Shown here: one piece after another, positions 47,874 to 58,823 of the stretch
Numbering within the stretch: the stretch's first letter is position 1
How the letters are laid out: the number at the start of each line of letters is the position of its first letter
Notes under the pieces: model-generated
Told to the model about the DNA's origin: nothing
Database searches by the model: none
The model's input: the letters and a program-made list of their open reading frames with translations, nothing else
Made by a program: the position numbers and the translations under genes
DNA from: Arabidopsis thaliana
Taxonomy: Eukaryota; Streptophyta; Magnoliopsida; Brassicales; Brassicaceae
NCBI RefSeq assembly: GCF_000001735.4
Contig: NC_003075.7
Coordinates: 18,229,001-18,293,000 of the forward strand
Length of the DNA: 64,000 bases
Reading direction: 5' to 3'

Positions 47874-50710
47874 ATGGTGGTTCTGAGGAAGACATCCTTG
47901 TTGGTCTTCTTCTTATTCCTCCTCTTGTTGTTAGAGTCAACGTTTGAGCAACAGACAAGTTCTCTGAATGAGAAATCGGCGCTTCTGCTGTTAAGGTCTT
48001 CTCTTGGGTTACGAAGCAGAGATTGGCCTGTAAAAGGCAATCCTTGTCTGAACTGGAACGGCATCAAATGTGATCAGAATGGTAGAGTAACTAAGATCAA
48101 CATTTCAGGGTTCAGAAGGACAAGGATTGGGAATCAAAACCCGGAATTCTCAGTTGGTTCTCTCGTCAATCTCACCCGTCTAGCTTCCTTCAACGCCTCA
48201 AGGTTCTATCTTCCAGGTCCAATCCCGGCTTTGTTTGGATCGAGTCTGTTGACTTTAGAGGTGTTGGACCTTAGCTCCTGTTCAATCACAGGAACCATCC
48301 CTGAAAGTTTGACTCGGTTATCACATCTCAAAGTTCTTGATCTTTCAAAGAATGCGATCAATGGGGATATTCCTCTGTCTCTTACCTCTCTTCAGAATCT
48401 ATCAATCCTTGATCTTTCCTCAAACTCGGTGTTTGGTTCGATTCCTGCTAATATTGGGGCACTCTCAAAGCTCCAGCGTCTGAATCTTTCGCGTAACACC
48501 TTGACTTCTTCAATACCTCCATCACTCGGAGACCTCTCTGTTTTAATTGACCTTGATCTCAGCTTCAACGGAATGTCAGGTTCGGTTCCATCAGATTTGA
48601 AAGGGCTAAGGAACTTGCAGACATTGGTAATTGCGGGAAATCGCCTTTCAGGATCCCTACCTCCTGATCTGTTTAGTTTGCTGAGTAAACTTCAGATCAT
48701 TGACTTCAGAGGCAGTGGTTTCATAGGCGCTTTACCGTCCAGGTTATGGTCGTTACCGGAGCTCAAGTTTCTAGATATTTCTGGAAATCACTTCTCTGAC
48801 ATGCTGCCTAATACCACTGTCAGTTTTGATTCTACTGTCTCCATGCTTAACATATCCGGGAACATGTTTTACGGCAATCTCACACTTTTACTGACAAGGT
48901 TCCAAGTTGTTGACCTGTCAGAAAACTATTTTGAAGGTAAAATTCCTGACTTTGTGCCAACCAGAGCTTCATTGAGCAACAATTGTCTTCAGGGCCCAGA
49001 GAAGCAGCGGAAGTTGTCGGATTGCACTTTGTTTTATTCAAAAAAGGGCTTAACTTTCAACAATTTCGGACAACATGAAGAGAAGAAGAGTTCTAAAACT
49101 TCCTGGTTAAGCCACACGAAAATAGTTATACTTGCTGCAGTTGGAGGGTCTATATTGCTTATGCTCATTCTCATAGTGTTACCAATAACAGTGAGTTTCT
49201 GTGTCCGTCGAAGAAACAGATCATCAACAAGTAATCATCCTAGAGGAAGACACAACGGTGTTGGCCCATTACCTCCTGATGAAACACTTCCCTCAAGAGG
49301 AGGAGTCTCTATAAACTTTGGGAGTCTTGGATCATCATTTACCTATCAGCAGTTGCTCAATGCCACCAAGGAGTTCAGTGATTCAAACCTGATCAAGAAA
49401 GGACAATCTGGGGATCTTTTCAAGGGAGTTCTAGAAAACGGAGTTCAGATCGTTGTGAAAAGAATCAGCTTGGAATCTACAAAGAACAACGAAGCTTATC
49501 TAACCGAGTTGGATTTCTTCAGCCGGTTTGCGCATCCGAGAATAATCCCATTCGTAGGGAAGAGCTTAGAGAGCGCAACTCATAAGTTCTTGGTATACAA
49601 GTACATGCTGAATAGGGATTTACCAAGCTCATTGTTCTATAAATCCAATTCCCTAGTTGACAACGGATTGAGATCTCTCGATTGGATCACCAGACTGAAA
49701 ATAGCATTGGGAGTAGCAGAGGGACTTGCTTACCTGCACCATGATTGCTCACCATCCGTCGTCCACAGGTATGAAAAACCATTCCTTTTACTCTTTTTTT
49801 ACTTTCAAGCCACCATTAGTTCATTACTGATCTTGAGTCTTCCAATGTTCAATAAGGGATATTCAAGCAAGTAGCATTCTCTTGGATGATAAGTTTGAAG
49901 TTAGGCTTGGAAGCTTTAGCAAAGCTTGTCATCAAGAAAACAATGGCCGTCCACGGAAAATAGCCCGATTGCTCAGACTATCCCAGTAAGTGCCTCTGAT
50001 TCATCATATAACCAATTTTGATTTAAACATCTAACAAACAAGCTTGCTACTGTTTCCCTCTTCAGGTCTTCTCAAGAAAGTGTTCCTGGTGAGTTTATCT
50101 TCAAATGCATAAAACAAGCTTGCTAATTTCTTAACTATTCTAACAATCCCTAAAATTCCCAGGGTCTGCAGCTACAGCAACATGTGCCTACGATGTGTAC
50201 TGCTTCGGCAAGATACTTCTGGAGCTTATCACAGGGAAACTCGGAATCAGCTCATGTAAAGAAACCCAATTCAAAAAAATCCTAACCGAGATCATGCCTT
50301 ACATTTCATCGCAAGAGAAAGAACCCGTAATGAACATTCTAGACCAATCTCTTCTGGTCGACGAAGACCTCTTAGAAGAAGTCTGGGCAATGGCAATCGT
50401 CGCTAGATCTTGTCTTAACCCAAAACCAACGAGACGGCCGCTTATGAGACACATAGTACAAGCCTTGGAGAATCCACTGAGAGTTGTGAGAGAAGACAGC
50501 AGCGAATCTGAGAGATTCCGTACGACTGGATCTTCGAGAGGATCTTCGAGTAGCGGTCGAATATTTGGTAGTTGGAGACAGAGCGTGTCTGATCCTGTCG
50601 CAGCGGGAACAAGTAGCCTTCTGTCTCAGGCGGAGGGTTTAGCGACTGGATCGTCAGCGAGAGGAAGTAGCCGTGGCGCGTCGAGTCGACGGAGTATGAA
50701 AGATGTATAG
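47874..50710 (+). CDS. LRR receptor-like kinase with degenerate kinase domain
   Basis: Plasma-membrane receptor-like protein. Four exons, 47874-49768, 49857-49985, 50066-50088 and 50163-50710, give 864 aa. The signal peptide is residues 1 to about 26 (MVVLRKTSLLVFFLFLLLLL). A CLNWNGIKCD cap precedes about ten LRRs (for example LKVLDLSKNAINGDIP; LSILDLSSNSVFGSIP). The transmembrane segment is near 416-440, then a basic stop-transfer. The kinase-like domain starts near 489 (FTYQQLLNATKEF). The VAIK-type Lys is kept (IVVKR, about 528), and VVHRD retains the Asp, but the loop reads HRDIQASSILL (K to Q, N to S), DFG is replaced by LGS, and there is no APE. This predicts a pseudokinase. A Ser/Gly/Arg-rich tail ends the protein. 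Matches my memory of At4g39270; ligand unknown. Confidence 0.92.
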
Positions 50711-51106
50711 AAAGAAAGACACACACACACACGATCAATATTTATTTTTTGACGTCAATTTTTAATTATTTTTTATGTGTGGTTATGATTTGATCTCTTG
50801 TTGATAAAAAATTCCCGTTAATTTATAATATTTTTCGATGATCAAACCAGACCAGTCTTTTGAGTTTTGATATTCTCGGGTAGCAAACTAGCAATTCGTT
50901 TTGTATGGGGTGGGAATCGAAATGTTTTATACTTTGGGGCAATTATATAAAAAACGAAAAGTTTCTGTAATGATGTGTGAATGAGGCTAATAAATGGGCT
51001 GCTGTTATCTAACCACGTTGCATCTTTGCACTTAATGGGCCTCTTGGCCCAGTTACTTATTTATTTGATCTAAGTTCTTATTCCTTACATCGTAAATACC
51101 ACCTCA
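50711..51106. other. 3' flank of the LRR kinase gene
   Basis: AT-rich. A TGGGCC/GGCCCA pair (AATGGGCCTCTTGGCCCAG) lies near 51034-51052. No gene seen. Confidence 0.5.
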
Positions 51107-51423
51107 CAAACTTTATACCATACAAAACCAAATGCTAAGTGAAAATTAAATTTGACAAGCCAGATTGCAATTAAGAGTATACACATGTTTAAGATGGAAT
51201 TGTCAAGTCCAATAACCAAAGGTAGAATTGTAAATACCAAGAGATAATCAAATAAAGTATCTTGAATCAAAAAGATAAATCAAAATATCACTCATATTCC
51301 AACTCGGCAGATCGGATTCCGTTTAATAAGATCGAGATCCACCTGCGACAAAATAATGACACATGGATTGAATATATATATTTCCAATAGAACAAAGAAA
51401 TGTTTACACAAAGTTTTCTTGAT
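51107..51423 (-). pseudogene. Duplicated 3' end of the PheRS alpha gene
   Basis: About 317 bp that aligns closely with 52454-52759, the last exon and 3' flank of the PheRS gene. The copied last exon, 51292-51342, is 51 nt like the original and still reads [16 protein letters not shown] then TGA; the real one reads ...RIGI. A decayed donor-like ACAAG/GTATGC near 51440-51450 marks the remnant of the preceding exon. Upstream PheRS exons are absent, so it cannot make an enzyme. Confidence 0.85.
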
Positions 51424-51479
51424 AAGTGAAGATTTTGTGCATACCTTGTATATACAAAGAAAGACCGTATGTTTTTTCT

Positions 51480-51780
51480 AGCCTCTCGTCGAAAGCAATA
51501 TTGAAAATCTCCTAGAGTGAATCCGAGTACTTGATGTTGTATACCTGAACAACCCACGATCTAAGATGAACACTCAATACATAAATTTTACCTTGTATTA
51601 TACCCACGGCCGAAGATAGTTTGTGGGCTTCTAGAACCGTCGAACGGAGATGGTTTCTCACATAGTTGGGATAATAAATGGCTTGGAATGTGTTCCACAA
51701 TTGATTGCATCGATAGTTGAGCCGTTACTCACATATGTTGTTTGAAGTCAGAAAGTGGGACCACCGGTCACAGTACATAC
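51480..51780 (-). pseudogene. Kelch F-box relic
   Basis: The minus strand reads pieces resembling a kelch repeat of the neighbouring F-box family, best at SSAVGIIQGKIYVLS followed by a WVVQVYNIK-like strand (compare NGKIYVIGGC...WIEVFDTKTQTW in the intact gene). Stops and frame changes are frequent and no F-box remains. It lies directly upstream of the duplicated PheRS end on the same strand. The match is short, so the call is moderate. Confidence 0.5.
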
Positions 51781-52453
51781 ATATTTTCAGAGTCACCAAA
51801 TTTCTTTTCTAACGAAAACCACTAAAACCAGCAATTCCGTAAAGCAACAAAAAATACGTCTTTCTTAACATTTAATTCCGATCGGACTTGATATAAAATT
51901 TGAAAAATCTATTTTCGTTGGACGGAGGGAATATTACCTAATTATTATATGTACTGCATCTTAATTATTATTATTATTATTATATATATAGCTTTGTTAC
52001 ATAATCTGTGTTATCTAGATTCAATAATTACAAAAACCAAAACATCACGTAACACCAAATTAATTGAGAAAAAAAATATAAATATAGAAAAAAATAAAAA
52101 AAATATATTTAAAAAAATCTCAAGTAAATCATATAAAGCAAAAACAATTACGCCAATGTCGTCGTGCACAATGATGAGTTCACCGCAAATATCCAGCAGT
52201 TACAACGTTGTTAATGTTTAAGGAAATTTGATGTTGAGAGCTGCTTGGACCGTATCTCAATACTTATGTATGTGACAATAGATTGGTACCAATGGACATT
52301 AGCTACACTAGATTCTATTGGGCCACATTGGCCCATTCCAAACATACGTTTTCTCCCACATGTTAGGTGCTGTTGCGATTGATTCTAAAAATATATGCCA
52401 TTGGCACAAGTATAGACTATGCATCCTAAATATGTATGCCATTAGTACAAGTA
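51781..52453. other. AT-rich spacer with (ATT)n microsatellite
   Basis: A short ATT run at about 51964-51983 followed by (TA)n. A TTGGGCCACATTGGCCCA word at 52318-52335 resembles the one at 51034-51052, which flanks the other PheRS 3' copy. No gene seen. Confidence 0.5.
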
Positions 52454-52759
52454 CAAACTTTATACCGTACAAAACCAAATGCTAAATGAATATTAAAATT
52501 CGACAAGCCAGATTGCAATTAAGAGTGTACACACGTTTAAGATGGAATTGTAAAGTCCAGTAACCAAAGGTAGAATTGAAAATACCAAGAGATAACCAAA
52601 TAGAGTATCTTGAATCAAAAAGACAATCAAAATATATCACTTAGATTCCAATTCGGCAGATCGGATTCCGTTTAATAAGATCGAGATCCACCTGGGACAG
52701 AATAATGACACATTGATTGAGTATATACATCAACAGAACAAGGAAATGTTTATAGAAAG
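52454..52759. repeat. Original copy of the duplicated PheRS 3' segment
   Basis: Partner of 51107-51423 in the same orientation, about 1.35 kb apart. It contains the functional last exon (52641-52691) and the 3' flank. Confidence 0.85.
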
Positions 52760-55700
52760 ATATCAGAATAAATTAATATCTTTGTGCTTACCTTGTGTCC
52801 AAACAAATCTCGGATGTTGTCGATACCGTATAATATCATTGTTGGTCTGTTTAACGAACAAAAAGCAAGAAAGAATCAGCAACGACCCTGAGATGTTGAA
52901 GGGAATTAAAAACTCGTACCTTTCAAGAGAGAGACCCCAAGCGATGACTCTAACATCCTCGGGGAGACCCATCGGTAGAAGCATTTCGGGTCTGAACATC
53001 CCAGAGTTTCCAATCTCCACCCACTTCCCTAAACCTTCATGGTAGCTGACATCCAGGAACAGGCAAAGTTTAACTTTTTCTCTCTATTCTTACGCAATTT
53101 AGATGACTATATTTTTTTACCAATTACCTGAAAATCTCCATGCTTGGCTCTGTGTAAGGGTTGTAAGCTGGCTTGAAACGCAATTTCGACATCCCTGAAA
53201 AGTATGATCCCGTAAAGAGTTAGTATTTCTCTCTTGAGCCTAAGCGAACCAAAGTTAAGATTCAATAGCGAAGAGTTTACCTAAGCGTGAGAAGAAGTCT
53301 TCTAATACACCAATCAGGTCTCCAAGTGTAAGGCCCCGATCACATATCAAACCTGATCCAAACATGAGATCATTTAACCGATTATGAATAAAGTTTGACA
53401 GAAGATTATGCTAACTTTAATATAACTCCCCACAGTGACAACTCTGACCATTAGAACTATACCTTCAATTTGATGGAACTCTGCAAGGTGGGTCCGATCA
53501 ACAGCCTCGTTTCTGAAGACACGGTCAATCGAAAAGTACTTCTTGGGCACAAAAGGTTTCTACAGTAAGATATAAATCTAATTATACTACTGAATTTTGG
53601 AAACCAACGTCTCAAAACCTGTAAGCTAAAGTCTAGTTGAACCTGTGCTAGTGCATAAAGCATCCTAGATGAGACAGCCGTTGTGTGGGTACGAAGAAGA
53701 TTCTTGTTTGCTTCTTCTCTTTTCCAATCATAATTATACCTTTATTGCAAAAGGCCATGTCAGAGTGATTGCAAATTAATTATTATTTATTCAAGGTGGT
53801 AAGAAGATACAAGTCAATTACCCTCTTGATCCATAACCACCAGACTCATGAACACGTTTCACCCTCTCAACATAATCTTCCGGAAGTGTTCTTGTAGTAG
53901 AGGGAACTACATTCAAAGATTTACGTCTTAAATGTAAGAGTTATCTATTCTTTGAGATGTCAACAAGCAACCTAGAAATAGCTGTCCTAAACAACAAATT
54001 TAGTGACAAAGGATTCAAGATTTGAACCTTTTAGAAAGAAGGTGTCATGAGAATCACGAGCAGGGTGCTGCTGAGGCTGGAACAAAGCATCAAAATTCCA
54101 GAAGCTGTAGCGTATATGAATCAGATTAAGATCAGCCAACAAATAGCAAGAAAAGGATGTATAATTAGATATCCTTAAAGCCTCCATGGAAAGCTGAAAA
54201 CCAAGATTCTTAATAACTAGAGGATACCTGCTCTCCACATAGTTGTTTGTTGGCATCTCCTCAAACCTATGACCACATAAGGCTCACCATTAATTTTAGC
54301 AATCAACAGAAAAATGGGGAATTACAATATATGTGAAGAGTTTCTCTCACCCCATCTGAACAAATATGTCTTTAAACTGCTTCCGCACCTAAGGTACAAG
54401 AAAAGTAATATAAATAAAAACTATAGAGGTTTGATAAAGAAACAACAAGCTTACACTAAAGGGATACGACAAGTTCATTTTTTGTGTCATGTTACCTTGA
54501 GAAGAGCGTGAAGATGCCCAGCGTCAACAGGCGCTCCTTTAGCTTTGAAGTTATACTCCTTAAACTCTAACTCTTTCCAGCTGCAAATATACCAAATTCC
54601 TCTCTTAATTGCATATTCAACCTACAATAGCATTAAGAAGTTGAAAAAAAATGCAAGGAATAGGACAAACTTTTGAAGATTTTCTCGAGTCAAATCGGTA
54701 GCCACTTTCTTTCTCTCGGGAGCATAATTAGGACCTTTCTTTACGGAATACCCCTTCCATATCCTGAGAAGTAGTAAAGATATCAGCTATTGATAATGAT
54801 GTCTCTCAATAGGAACGAAACATAAAAGAAAAGTAGAATCAATTACTGTGGTACTATGAGTTTTCTGGCTTTAAGAGAATTGATACTTTCTTTGTCAAAT
54901 TCCTGAAGGGGAAGAGAGAGTGATGCTCCAAATTAATATGAATCATTAAGGTAAATACAACAGAGGAACTCTCTACTGAAATAACATAGCACAAACCTTC
55001 CCTTGTTGTATTTGTAAAAGCTGGCCTTTCACTTTATCTTCTACATCTTTAACCTACAAAAAAATGGTTCAGATTGATGCAGACTAAACAATTGAAATGA
55101 TTCATACACTACCAAACATCATCCAAAAACGGAGGTAGCAAACAGAAAGTAAAAACAATCTAGCGTTACCTTCCTCGAGACTTGCTTTCCCATTTCCACC
55201 CACTTGTTTTTTCCAGCTTGAGAACAGCCGATCTTGAAGACTGCAGGAGCTAACTTTTTCTGAAATAGCACGAATTTTACAGTAGTTGTTTTAGCATATG
55301 ACTAAACAAATCCCACACTATATACATCTACATATCCATTGCAATCAATAACCTGGAGCTCATCTTTTGATATGCTGCCTTCTTCAGGAACAGCTAAGAA
55401 AAGTTGAACCTCTGGTGACCCTTCTGCCGCATATTTCTTCCCTTCATCAGTCAGAATCCATGTCTCCTTTTTAATGTCCTGCAGAGAATAGTCAACCCAT
55501 GTGACTGACAATGCAAATCTAGTCCACTAAACCTTGTTAATGATAGAGACTTATGGCAAACTGTGAGATTCATCAGTGGCATTCATGGAAAAGTACAAAA
55601 CTTTCAACCAGATATCAAAACGTCTTACTCTAACACCCTAGACCAATAATCCAAACCCTTTTATCGAAATTCCAGCACGAGTACCTGAACATCGATGTAA

Positions 55701-55831
55701 CGAAAACCATGGAGACTTTTGATGACATTGACGAGTTCGTTGTGGTCGATGTTGAACTCGGCAGAGAATTGACCCGAATCAGTGATCTGTTCATTGTTCT
55801 GAAGGAACCCTAGTATCGCCTCTTCCGCCAT
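52641..55831 (-). CDS. Phenylalanine-tRNA ligase alpha subunit, cytosolic
   Basis: Catalytic alpha chain of the cytosolic alpha2-beta2 PheRS, charging tRNA-Phe. Eighteen exons: 55685-55831, 55353-55478, 55170-55259, 54997-55053, 54847-54902, 54671-54763, 54496-54580, 54351-54388, 54228-54266, 54028-54104, 53822-53906, 53643-53739, 53463-53559, 53281-53352, 53128-53194, 52920-53045, 52792-52846 and 52641-52691, giving 485 aa. The N-terminal winged-helix DNA-binding-type fold (about 1-150) is as in eukaryotic alpha chains. The class II core shows [24 protein letters not shown] in pieces, [12 protein letters not shown], motif 2 [10 protein letters not shown] and EFHQIEG, and motif 3 WGLSLERPTMI. 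No transit peptide, so cytosolic. Matches my memory of At4g39280. Its last exon exists as a second copy at 51292-51342. Confidence 0.95.
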
Positions 55832-56204
55832 AAGTAATCTCTTGAAGTGTTTTTTTTTTTTTTTAATCGAAAGAGCTTTGCCCTACTCTTCTATCTCCTC
55901 CGGTCAAAAACAGAGAGTGAGTAACGCCGCAGAATAGTATTTGCATTAAATTGGTTTTTAAGGGTTTGACTTTAGAGTGCGTTTTTAATAGTCTCCAATT
56001 ACTTTTGAAATTGCAACATAGACCCAAATACTTTTAAAAGAAAAATGAAAGCTAAAAATTTTTTCACTATAGTAAAATATGTAAGTTATGGGAGGAAAGC
56101 AAACTCCAAACGAGTTAATGAACAAATAAAACCAAATAATAGTCCTTCTTGCACATATCAGTGAATGATCAACTAATTAAACACATGTCTGATAAGCCAT
56201 TGCA
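55832..56204. other. PheRS leader/promoter and F-box 3' flank
   Basis: A T-run of about 16 near 55849-55864 lies in the PheRS leader region. No other feature seen. Confidence 0.5.
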
Positions 56205-57302
56205 TCAAACATCAGGAGCAAGAGCACGCACTAATTGATTTTTCTCATCGGTTATAAAGACAACGTCAGACCACTTAAGCAACCCCCAAATCTCTCCTTG
56301 ATGTTTTTTTTCAATAACAACTTCTTCACACCAGATTAGTTTCTTCTTAATAGTCACGCACTCCTCCCACAAAAGAACTATGTTTCCTCCATAATTCACC
56401 ATTTTAACACCTTCACCACGAGGATTCATAATCGACCTGCGCACGAATCCTTTCAAATTTTTCCATATTTTTCTACATGAGTCATACCATTGGAGCATCT
56501 CGTAACTATAACGGTAGAACACGTTCTCTATCACACAATTAGAGAAATGAAATCCATGACTTAACGATAAGTGTGGCTCTCTCCATCTACCTTTGTGTAT
56601 CTCGTAAGTCATGAAAGTTGCACGATTATTTTCTAATGAACTTACGTGGATAGCTTCTTTATACCCTACGATTTTGTAATTAAAACCTCTGCATACCTCT
56701 TCGTTAGGAATCTGCAAAAACTCCCATGTTTGGGTCTTCGTATCGAAAACTTCAATCCAATTTGTTGAATCGAGATTCTTGCAGCCTCCTATTACATATA
56801 TTTTCCCATTAAGGACGCAAGTAGATGGAAAGTCATCACGTGCCACGCGCATGCTTGGAGCCTCACGCCATGTATGAGAACGGCAGTCCATGACCATGAC
56901 CTTAGACGATGCACTATTATTTAAGTTTCGTCCACCAATAGCATAGATATCAGAACCAACCGCTACAACACCTGATCTGTAGTCAAAAGGAGAATCAAGA
57001 GATGATATTGGGACCAAAATTTTGGCGCTGCTACTTATTTTTTGGCGGAGGGTGAAACAAATTTGTCTGTAATCAGTATTCGTACGGAACCGTAAACACA
57101 CGTAAAGACCACTGCTAGTACAACCTAAGAATGATCTAAGCTCTTGAAGCTCCGTTGAGGCAATGAGAGACCGGAATTTCTTGGAAACGAAGGAAAGGCT
57201 AGGGTAATACACTTTGGAAACACGGGCTAAACAGTTTAATACCAAATCATCAGGAAGCATCGAAAACGTCATCTGTGACTCATCTTCCTTCGACATTAAC
57301 AT
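56205..57302 (-). CDS. Kelch-repeat F-box protein (second copy in window)
   Basis: SCF ubiquitin-ligase substrate receptor. A single exon of 365 aa. The F-box near residues 13-58 begins FSMLPDDLVLNCLARVSKVY and includes LSFVSKKFRSLIAST. Kelch units include VGSDIYAIGGRN, LNGKIYVIGGCKN and WIEVFDTKTQTWE; the C-terminal units are weak. Layout and spacing match the member at 40599-41726, but sequence divergence is substantial, so the two are not a recent duplication. Matches my memory of At4g39290. Target unknown. Confidence 0.92.
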   Translation of the reverse strand: MLMSKEDESQMTFSMLPDDLVLNCLARVSKVYYPSLSFVSKKFRSLIASTELQELRSFLGCTSSGLYVCLRFRTNTDYRQICFTLRQKISSSAKILVPISSLDSPFDYRSGVVAVGSDIYAIGGRNLNNSASSKVMVMDCRSHTWREAPSMRVARDDFPSTCVLNGKIYVIGGCKNLDSTNWIEVFDTKTQTWEFLQIPNEEVCRGFNYKIVGYKEAIHVSSLENNRATFMTYEIHKGRWREPHLSLSHGFHFSNCVIENVFYRYSYEMLQWYDSCRKIWKNLKGFVRRSIMNPRGEGVKMVNYGGNIVLLWEECVTIKKKLIWCEEVVIEKKHQGEIWGLLKWSDVVFITDEKNQLVRALAPDV

Positions 57303-57834
57303 AATTGTGGGATACGTGAACGAAAGCTTCGTACGTACGTTTTCGCTTCCTCTCGATCTCTAATAATAATCCTAAATCCACTGCCACAAATACAGTATAT
57401 ATGCACAAAAATTAAAACTCGTATCCCTTGGAAAGTGGAAAAAACTAATTTGTATTAAAAAGATTTAATTTACAAACGATATATGACGAAAAAAAAAAGA
57501 TTTAGTTAACAAATTGTACTGTTACGAATATATAGATTTTATCTAAAACTGATTTACAGGGATGGTAATATTTTATAGTTGACAAAAATAAAAAAAGGAT
57601 GACATGATAATATTTTCTTATGTTTATTTTTAACGCACAAAAATAAAAACTAGGGAGGGTGTATAATGCATAAATTAAAAGTTAGAGGGCAAATTTGTGC
57701 TACTTCTGCAAAACTTAAACGATGCCGTTTGGGTTGTAGGGTTTAGTGCATCCGTGCTCTGTTCACTTGTTCCATTTCGCTGTGTAAGAAAAGAAAAACG
57801 AAACTTTCGGTTGTGCGAAATCTTAAGATCAAAG
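57303..57834. other. Intergenic DNA between divergent genes
   Basis: AT-rich promoter region of the second kelch F-box gene (left) and the NFD6-like gene (right). Several A-runs; no clear motif cluster. Confidence 0.45.
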
Positions 57835-58823
57835 ATGGCATCGTTTTGCAGATCAGCGTTAATGGCAGGTTCCAGAAACTTAGTATCAAGATCCAGAACC
57901 GTAACTCAAAAGTCCCTCAATCTTAAACCCACAACTACTTCATCTCCTTTCGCTTCAATGTCTCAATCCATCCCTCGCGCTTCGAGGTAACTACTTCACC
58001 TTTCAGCTGATTCAAGAAGTTTAACTCATTTTCTCTTATGCTCAACTTTGGAAAAAGGAAATTTAGAGAAAATATTCAGCTCGTTTTAATCAGAAACATT
58101 TTATGTGAAGGGTTCTCTCTGCTTTGGGAAGTGTTGAAACGATGATTCCACTTCACAGTGCCGTTGCTTCAGCTCGTCTCCGGTCAAGCATCGCTGCTGA
58201 TTCCTCTTGTTGGAGCTTGCTTTCTCAGGGTATCTTTTTTCCTCTATTTTTTTGCTGTTTTCTTGCAAATTATCCTTAAATTTGTTGTCTTTTTGGTGGG
58301 TTGATTCTGTTTTCTGCTTTATCTGTTGTGCATTTGGAAAGTTTTTGAGAATAAGATTGAAACAGGAGATCAATTTCTTAGTAAGCTTGAATCTCTCTTA
58401 TGAAATGGGATCACAACTCTTAAAAAGATAGCAAGTATTAGATGATATTCTTGAATAGCAGCATAATTGTGGCAAGAGATTTTTCATTAGTCTACACTCG
58501 TTGGATTCAAAGTTTTTTTTTTTAGCTCAAACAATACTGATTAGATGTGAAACTGGATGATATCTGTGAAAGATATGTTTTTTAAGTGTACAAAAGATTG
58601 TGGCTTCACTAGATATAGTTTCGACTGGGACAAAGCCTGATAAAGATCAAAACTTTGAAGAAAGGAACTGTTACTTCTCTTATACAATCATGTCTTGTTG
58701 AGATATATGTCTAGTTGGTCTTAGATTATTTAGTTGCTCCTTCTGATTTTTCTAAAACTTTGCTTCTTTCTCTGACTTGTGGTTCTTCTACTTAATGCGA
58801 TAGGACTTGCAACGCCTTTGTGA
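57835..58823 (+). CDS. NFD6-like small mitochondrial protein
   Basis: Small plant protein resembling NUCLEAR FUSION DEFECTIVE 6, probably mitochondrial. Three exons, 57835-57986, 58111-58229 and 58804-58823, give 96 aa. The N-terminus is rich in Arg, Ser and Ala without acidic residues (MASFCRSALMAGSRNLVSRS), a typical presequence. The conserved core is VLSALGSVETMIPLHSAVAS followed by ARLRSSIAADSSCWSLLSQ. The last exon adds GLATPL and a stop. A second possible last exon, 59138-59157 (acceptor TCTTTAG), joins in the same phase and adds ELGVPR, giving the same length. Matches my memory of At4g39300, which has several splice forms. Location and family are inferences; molecular function unknown. 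Confidence 0.82.
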
